This document shows, one piece after another, positions 59,677 to 64,000 of a DNA stretch of 64,000 nt. The stretch comes from Cristatella mucedo (Eukaryota > Bryozoa > Phylactolaemata > Cristatellidae): the NCBI GenBank assembly GCA_009760855.2, contig WPIO01000013.1, positions 1,834,001 through 1,898,000 on the forward strand. The letters are read 5' to 3'. A program made the translations under genes and the position numbers. A model generated the notes under the pieces. That model was given only the letters and a program-made list of their open reading frames with translations, was not told where the DNA came from and did not search any database. How positions within the stretch are numbered: the stretch's first letter is position 1; the number at the start of each line of letters is the position of its first letter.

Positions 59677-60609
59677 GCAGATGACACTCAGTTGTACCTT
59701 TACTTTGATACGTCACAGCCCTCCAGCACTTTGAATTCTCCTAACTCCATTGCTTTATGTATTAATGAAATTCGCGTATGGATGGCAGAGAACTTTCTTA
59801 AATTGAAGGACGACAAAACCAACCTACTTCTTATGGACAAACCAAGTGTGATTCAAAAATTGGAAAACTCAGCTCTCAGAATCGGCTCTGCCAGCATATC
59901 TCCTGTTGAATATGCACGAAATCTAGGTGTCCTATCCCAAAGTGACATTAGCCGACAACATCAGCGCCACAGTCAAGTCTGCCTACTTTTAAATGTGAAC
60001 ATTGCTAAATTCGGGCTTGCTTAGATAAGGATACTACATCTAAATTGGTCCATGCATTTGCGACATCCTTTTTCGACTTCTGCGACTCACTGATTGGTGG
60101 TCTACCGGTCTGTGCGATCAGGCACTTACAGTTGGTGCAAAATTCTGCAGCTAGGCATGCCTGTCGTGAGGGTCAAAGTTGCCAGATCATGCTACTTCTA
60201 GCTGACCTGCACTGGTTCCCAGTCAAGCAGCGAATCGACTTCAAGGTTTTGTCTCTCACTTTTAGGTCCCTTCATTCTTGGGTTCCAGCCTGCCTATCAG
60301 GTCTACTCTCCCACCAGGCTAAGCGTTGTACCACCCGCTTTTCGGAATCTATCTGTTTAGCTGCATCTCGTACGAACCTCAAATCCTTTGGAAACCGTAC
60401 CTTTAGCTCGTATGCTCCCAAAGCGTGGAATTCACTTCCGACTGGCGTCACGACATCCTCTTAATTGACGAAATTAAAAAAGAAACTAAAAATACATCTA
60501 TTTGCTACTCCTTTTATGGGTCCATATGATTCGTCTTTTGTGTGCTTATGGGTGCTGACACTGTGCAGGCTGCTACTAACCGTATTGGCATGCTGACCCT
60601 GTGTGAGCC

Positions 60610-62480
60610 ATGCTGACCCTACCATGCGGGGTTTGGTGTATTTCTTAATACATAAAAATCTGCCATTATGCGTTGGTTACGGCCCTGGAGAAGGGCAAGC
60701 CTGCGGCGAAGCCGTCAAAAGAGCTAAACATGCCGAGCAGGAAGTTATTCACTAGTCTGATAAGCACCACTGACTAGAGAGTGAACAAGATCGGGTGGAG
60801 AGCAAGTGGTAGACTTGAACCCGCGAGCTCAGCTAAAGAGCGTGAACCCATAAGCTCAGCTAAGGGGAACGTGTGCTAGCGGGGCTACTTGGGTAAACAC
60901 AGCTTCCCGTGGCGATGGCGTCCGGTCACGTAGCATTCGGAGCCAGGCTCTATTGGCCGCTGTTCTCGTAACTCTAACGAGTAAATAAAGGAAAAGCAAT
61001 TTCTAGTGCAAAAAATGGTAGAGCATTAGAATAACTCAAGCTTAGTATTTTTGTAAAGGTAAGACGCCGTTTTTCTTCGTCATTGATGAAAACTTGCGAA
61101 ATCATGTCAGCATAGTATGTTCCAAAAAGTTATGTTTAAACGCATCAGAGGAAGTTATGCATCAAGACCGAGAGACTTGTCATTTTGAAAATTTTGTTTA
61201 CATATACAGATGTTATGCATTCAAAGAGTACGCATACAGGGAGGTTTGACTGTTTTAAAAAAAAATGGGCGGAACAAGGGTACTCATGGCGGCTATACAT
61301 GGCCTCAAAGTCGTTGAACTTTGTAGTTGTACTGACTATTGAACCAATCTTGGACAAGTGGATTATCTATTATTGTTATTGTTATTTCGTAGGTAATTTT
61401 ATAAATTTTCAAAAGTGTTCTGCATATTTTAAGAGGGCTTCGACGTCTTCATTATGCAAAGTTACCATTCATATGATTTACCAAAATACCCTCATTCTGC
61501 ATCCAGAATTCAGCTAATTGACCTTGGCCGTCCATGTTCGACCGAGGTCAAATATTAAAGTCATTGCTAAGAAAAAGTTAACGTTGACATTTTGCACCTG
61601 CCAAGTTTTACACGGATAGTTTTACTGATAACTGCGATGGCTCACTTGGTAAGGCGGTTATTTTTCACGACCTTGGCCGCGAGGTCGTGGGTTCGAATCC
61701 TGCGGTGGGCGATCCTTAATTGCTGCTGCAAGTGGTGGTGATAGCCTTTAAGGCTTTTCTGTCGCTATACAAAAGAGGCTGCTAAATCGTCTACTTTTTG
61801 CTATTTAAACGATTACAAGCTATGAGGGAGAGAAATTGCCGATTTGCACGGAGGTAACTCCTGATCCATTGACCTTACATTTCCACCGTACGTTTCTAAC
61901 CACGATACTTACCTACCTAACCTTCGAGGCGAAGCAGAGGCGAACGATCAAAACGGCATCATAGCCAACAGAGATTCGCCATCTAATTAAGTTTAGACTG
62001 CCAGCAACCGGCTCGCTTGTCGTGCAGGCGTGGCAGTGATGGGGAGGCTACGGTCGTCCTGCTAGAAGGCTGTGGCTAGTTTGGACTTTGGAGGAGGGCC
62101 AGAGCGGGTGAAAGACTCGGCACGCGAACGCAGGTTGCCCATCGTTTGAATTGACGGCTGCGGGGCAAGATCGCCCTGCGGAGATGCCTTAGCTTGGCCG
62201 CTGCCCTATAGAAACGGCGAGTGCACACAGCGTTCAAACCGAGCCGCGTAAATATGGCCCGCAAGTAGCGCGTCGGTTTACCCAGCAGCACGATCAGTGT
62301 ACCGACGAACGGATGCAGCCCGCATGTGGATTGGATTGTGGTCAACCTCCGGCGGGCGCACACCGTCGCTGGCGGCGACGACCTCACCAGGTGGCGCCCC
62401 AGAGGAGAGCTGCTTTTGTTCGGGTGTTCAGATTTTTCGCAAGGTCAAGTGAAGAGCGCGACGAATGATGAAGGGGCACG
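60610..62480. other. No recognised gene apart from one SINE
   Basis: The expected terminal exon of SLC7 gene 2 should lie here or further left, but no acceptor followed by a VLQKL-like tail was seen. ORFs at 61145-61517 and 62076-62387 lack recognisable motifs. Confidence 0.4.
61634..61790 (+). mobile_element. tRNA-derived SINE (family 2), best copy
   Basis: A-box-like GATGGCTCACTTGGTAAGG and perfect B-box GGTTCGAATCC (61690-61700) form the head. Tail: GATCCTTAATTGCTGCTGCA, GGTGGTGATAGCCTTTAAGG, TTTTCTGTCGCTATACAAAA and GAGGCTGCTAAATCG. The tail differs from the L2-like tail of family 1. Confidence 0.8.
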
Positions 62481-62485
62481 AGCCA

Positions 62486-62983
<498 letters not shown>

Positions 62984-63029
62984 ACAGCAGGGCCGCCGCC
63001 GCCGCCGCCATGCTTGGCTGATTTCTCAC

Positions 63030-63207
63030 CGTTTAAGTTTCGCAGCGCCTTGGGCTTCTTCTTCCACGCGACGAAGATAGCGTACACCGGCACTCCGGTG
63101 AGCACAATCAGTATGCCCATGCCGGTGTCGTACGGACTCGCCACTACCGGGACGACAAGAATGAAGACGGTCATGATGGTGTACAGCACTGGCCACACCA
63201 GCGATAT
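63030..63207 (-). CDS. SLC7 gene 2 (tandem paralogue), penultimate exon only
   Basis: 178 nt between acceptor CTTTTGCAG and donor ACG|GTGAGA. Reads ISLVWPVLYTIMTVF, VASPYDTGMGIL, GVPVYAIFVAWKKKPKAL, and leaves in phase 1. It matches exon 9 of the first SLC7 gene at 36 of 59 residues by eye, with identical boundaries. Upstream exons must lie beyond base 64000. The expected short terminal exon was not found. A GGC array begins 20 nt inside the following intron. Confidence 0.85.
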
Positions 63208-63214
63208 CTGCAAA

Positions 63215-64000
63215 AGGTTGGAGAACGACGTTCAGCGCTGGCCGCTGGCCAGTGGCTTTACTCTGCAGTATTAGCTCGACCGCCATTCAGCACCGAAGGC
63301 GTTCTGGCAGCCAGAGCTTTCGCAGTCGCCAGCGAGCTCAGGAAAAATCGGCCGGCGCCAGATAAAATTCGGCCAAAGTCATCCATCGAACTAATGCGTC
63401 ATCGAACTAATACTTTTACACGTCAGAATCTCTTCCGGTACAGAGCCATCAGACTCCCACACAATTGACTGAAACTACGTCCGGCCTTCCTTGAGTAGCA
63501 ATGGCCCAGAGAACTTCTCAAGGTTATTACACAGTCTGGATTACAGGTAGGATGTCACTGCACATCAAATAAAAAAATTAAAAGATAGTGCGAGGTTTGA
63601 AGGGATCTACTAATCAAAGCGAGAAGGTCCGTCATGTGGCAAGATGGCGCCCGCGTTGTCTTACTTGAGGGAACTACTTTGAATCAGCGAAGCGAGTCCA
63701 CACGCAGTGAGCTGCTCGTGTTACAGAATAGCAGGCGGAATACTAATTTACGCCTATAATAAGTTGGGTTTCTTAGTCGGCTAATTTGTTAGTTTGTCCA
63801 TCACTGACGTGACATTTACATCGTCCTTGGTGTGATATTAATAGTACTACTACGACGGTACAGCTGTAGCGAGTATCAAAACAAAGGGAAAAGGGGAGCC
63901 AATTTGAAAATTTGCATATATAGCTGCAACATGCATTCTTATAGTTGAAATAGAACATTGAAATAACACAACTTCAATAGTGCTGCAACTGCCTTTGGTA
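63215..64000. other. Upstream intron of SLC7 gene 2; no feature seen
   Basis: Sequence before the paralogue exon on the minus strand. No further SLC7 exon, LINE or SINE recognised up to the window edge. Confidence 0.4.

Larger units (their letters stand above)
56082..60610 (+). mobile_element. L2-like LINE, older copy, host of a nest
   Basis: Three pieces: 56082-56698 (TSDLILKF, DPIPTVQLLRSIDLLLPC, APAPFKKVVVRPILKKA, ANQFTES-type), 56974-57125 (SEKL-QSIDVNGQRSS, ADMIIWHNLGFHPY) and 59677-60610 (ADDTQLYLYF, WMAENFLKLKDDKTNLL, LQLVQNSAARHACRE, SFGNRTFSSYAPKAWNSLPT). The breaks are filled by 56699-56973 and 57126-59676. Frameshifts are present and the 3' tail is lost after about 60610. A TG array abuts its 5' truncation. 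Confidence 0.9.

Noticed and set aside
61145-61357. Candidate terminal exon for SLC7 gene 2 (VSTTTKFNDF after TTCAATAG on the minus strand)
   Set aside because: The phase fits, but no VLQKL-like motif follows, and the frame runs on into low-similarity sequence.
62076-62387. Arg-rich minus-strand ORF (GTLIVLLGKPTRYLRA) as the missing SLC7 exon or a ribosomal-type protein
   Set aside because: No acceptor in the right phase and no recognisable family motif.

Overview
This is animal (metazoan) nuclear DNA. Coding sequence is split by GT-AG introns, non-LTR retrotransposons and tRNA-derived SINEs are abundant, and there are many long microsatellites and GC-rich islands. The LINE families are of the CR1/L2 type with (ATT)n-like 3' tails. 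An invertebrate or basal chordate would fit, but the sequence alone does not name the species.

The one complete host gene is on the minus strand from 31944 down to 10228. It is an SLC7-family amino-acid transporter (light chain of a heteromeric transporter, LAT / y+LAT-like). I joined ten exons by splice signals and reading phase; they give a 511-residue protein with an in-frame stop just before the start codon and a stop codon in a 65-base last exon. Its introns carry L2-like LINE copies, SINEs, a 519-bp MITE, a compound CA/GA/GACA microsatellite next to exon 7, and an uninterrupted run of 45 CTG triplets that begins 21 bases inside intron 8. A second, same-strand SLC7 paralogue enters from the right edge. 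Only its penultimate exon (63030-63207) lies in the window; it has the same length and phase as the matching exon of the first gene and about 61 % protein identity. About 20 bases into its next intron lies a roughly 490-bp GGC array.

The remaining sequence is mostly transposon debris. 0.2-4.3 kb holds an inverted pair of LTR-like repeats, one split by a LINE 3' end. 5.8-6.6 kb holds a possible second LTR. 7.6-10.1 kb is a decayed LINE next to the last SLC7 exon. 34.0-36.9 kb and 56.1-60.6 kb are nests of LINEs inside LINEs; in the second, a nearly intact copy sits inside the YADD codons of an older copy. 39.1-41.6 kb holds a second CR1/L2-like family and the C-terminal part of an unrelated restriction-like-endonuclease LINE. 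46.5-47.2 kb is a 640-bp CT-rich array. 47.8-55.3 kb contains three very GC-rich islands with GGC arrays and a GC-rich minisatellite; I could not identify a gene in them.

I found no rRNA gene, convincing free-standing tRNA gene, CRISPR array or complete mobile element. The transporter genes are the only host protein genes I can support. I did not find an evident new biological system; the most interesting points are the triplet repeats placed just inside introns of both paralogues, the altered substrate-site motif of the transporter, and the nested and chimeric retroelements.
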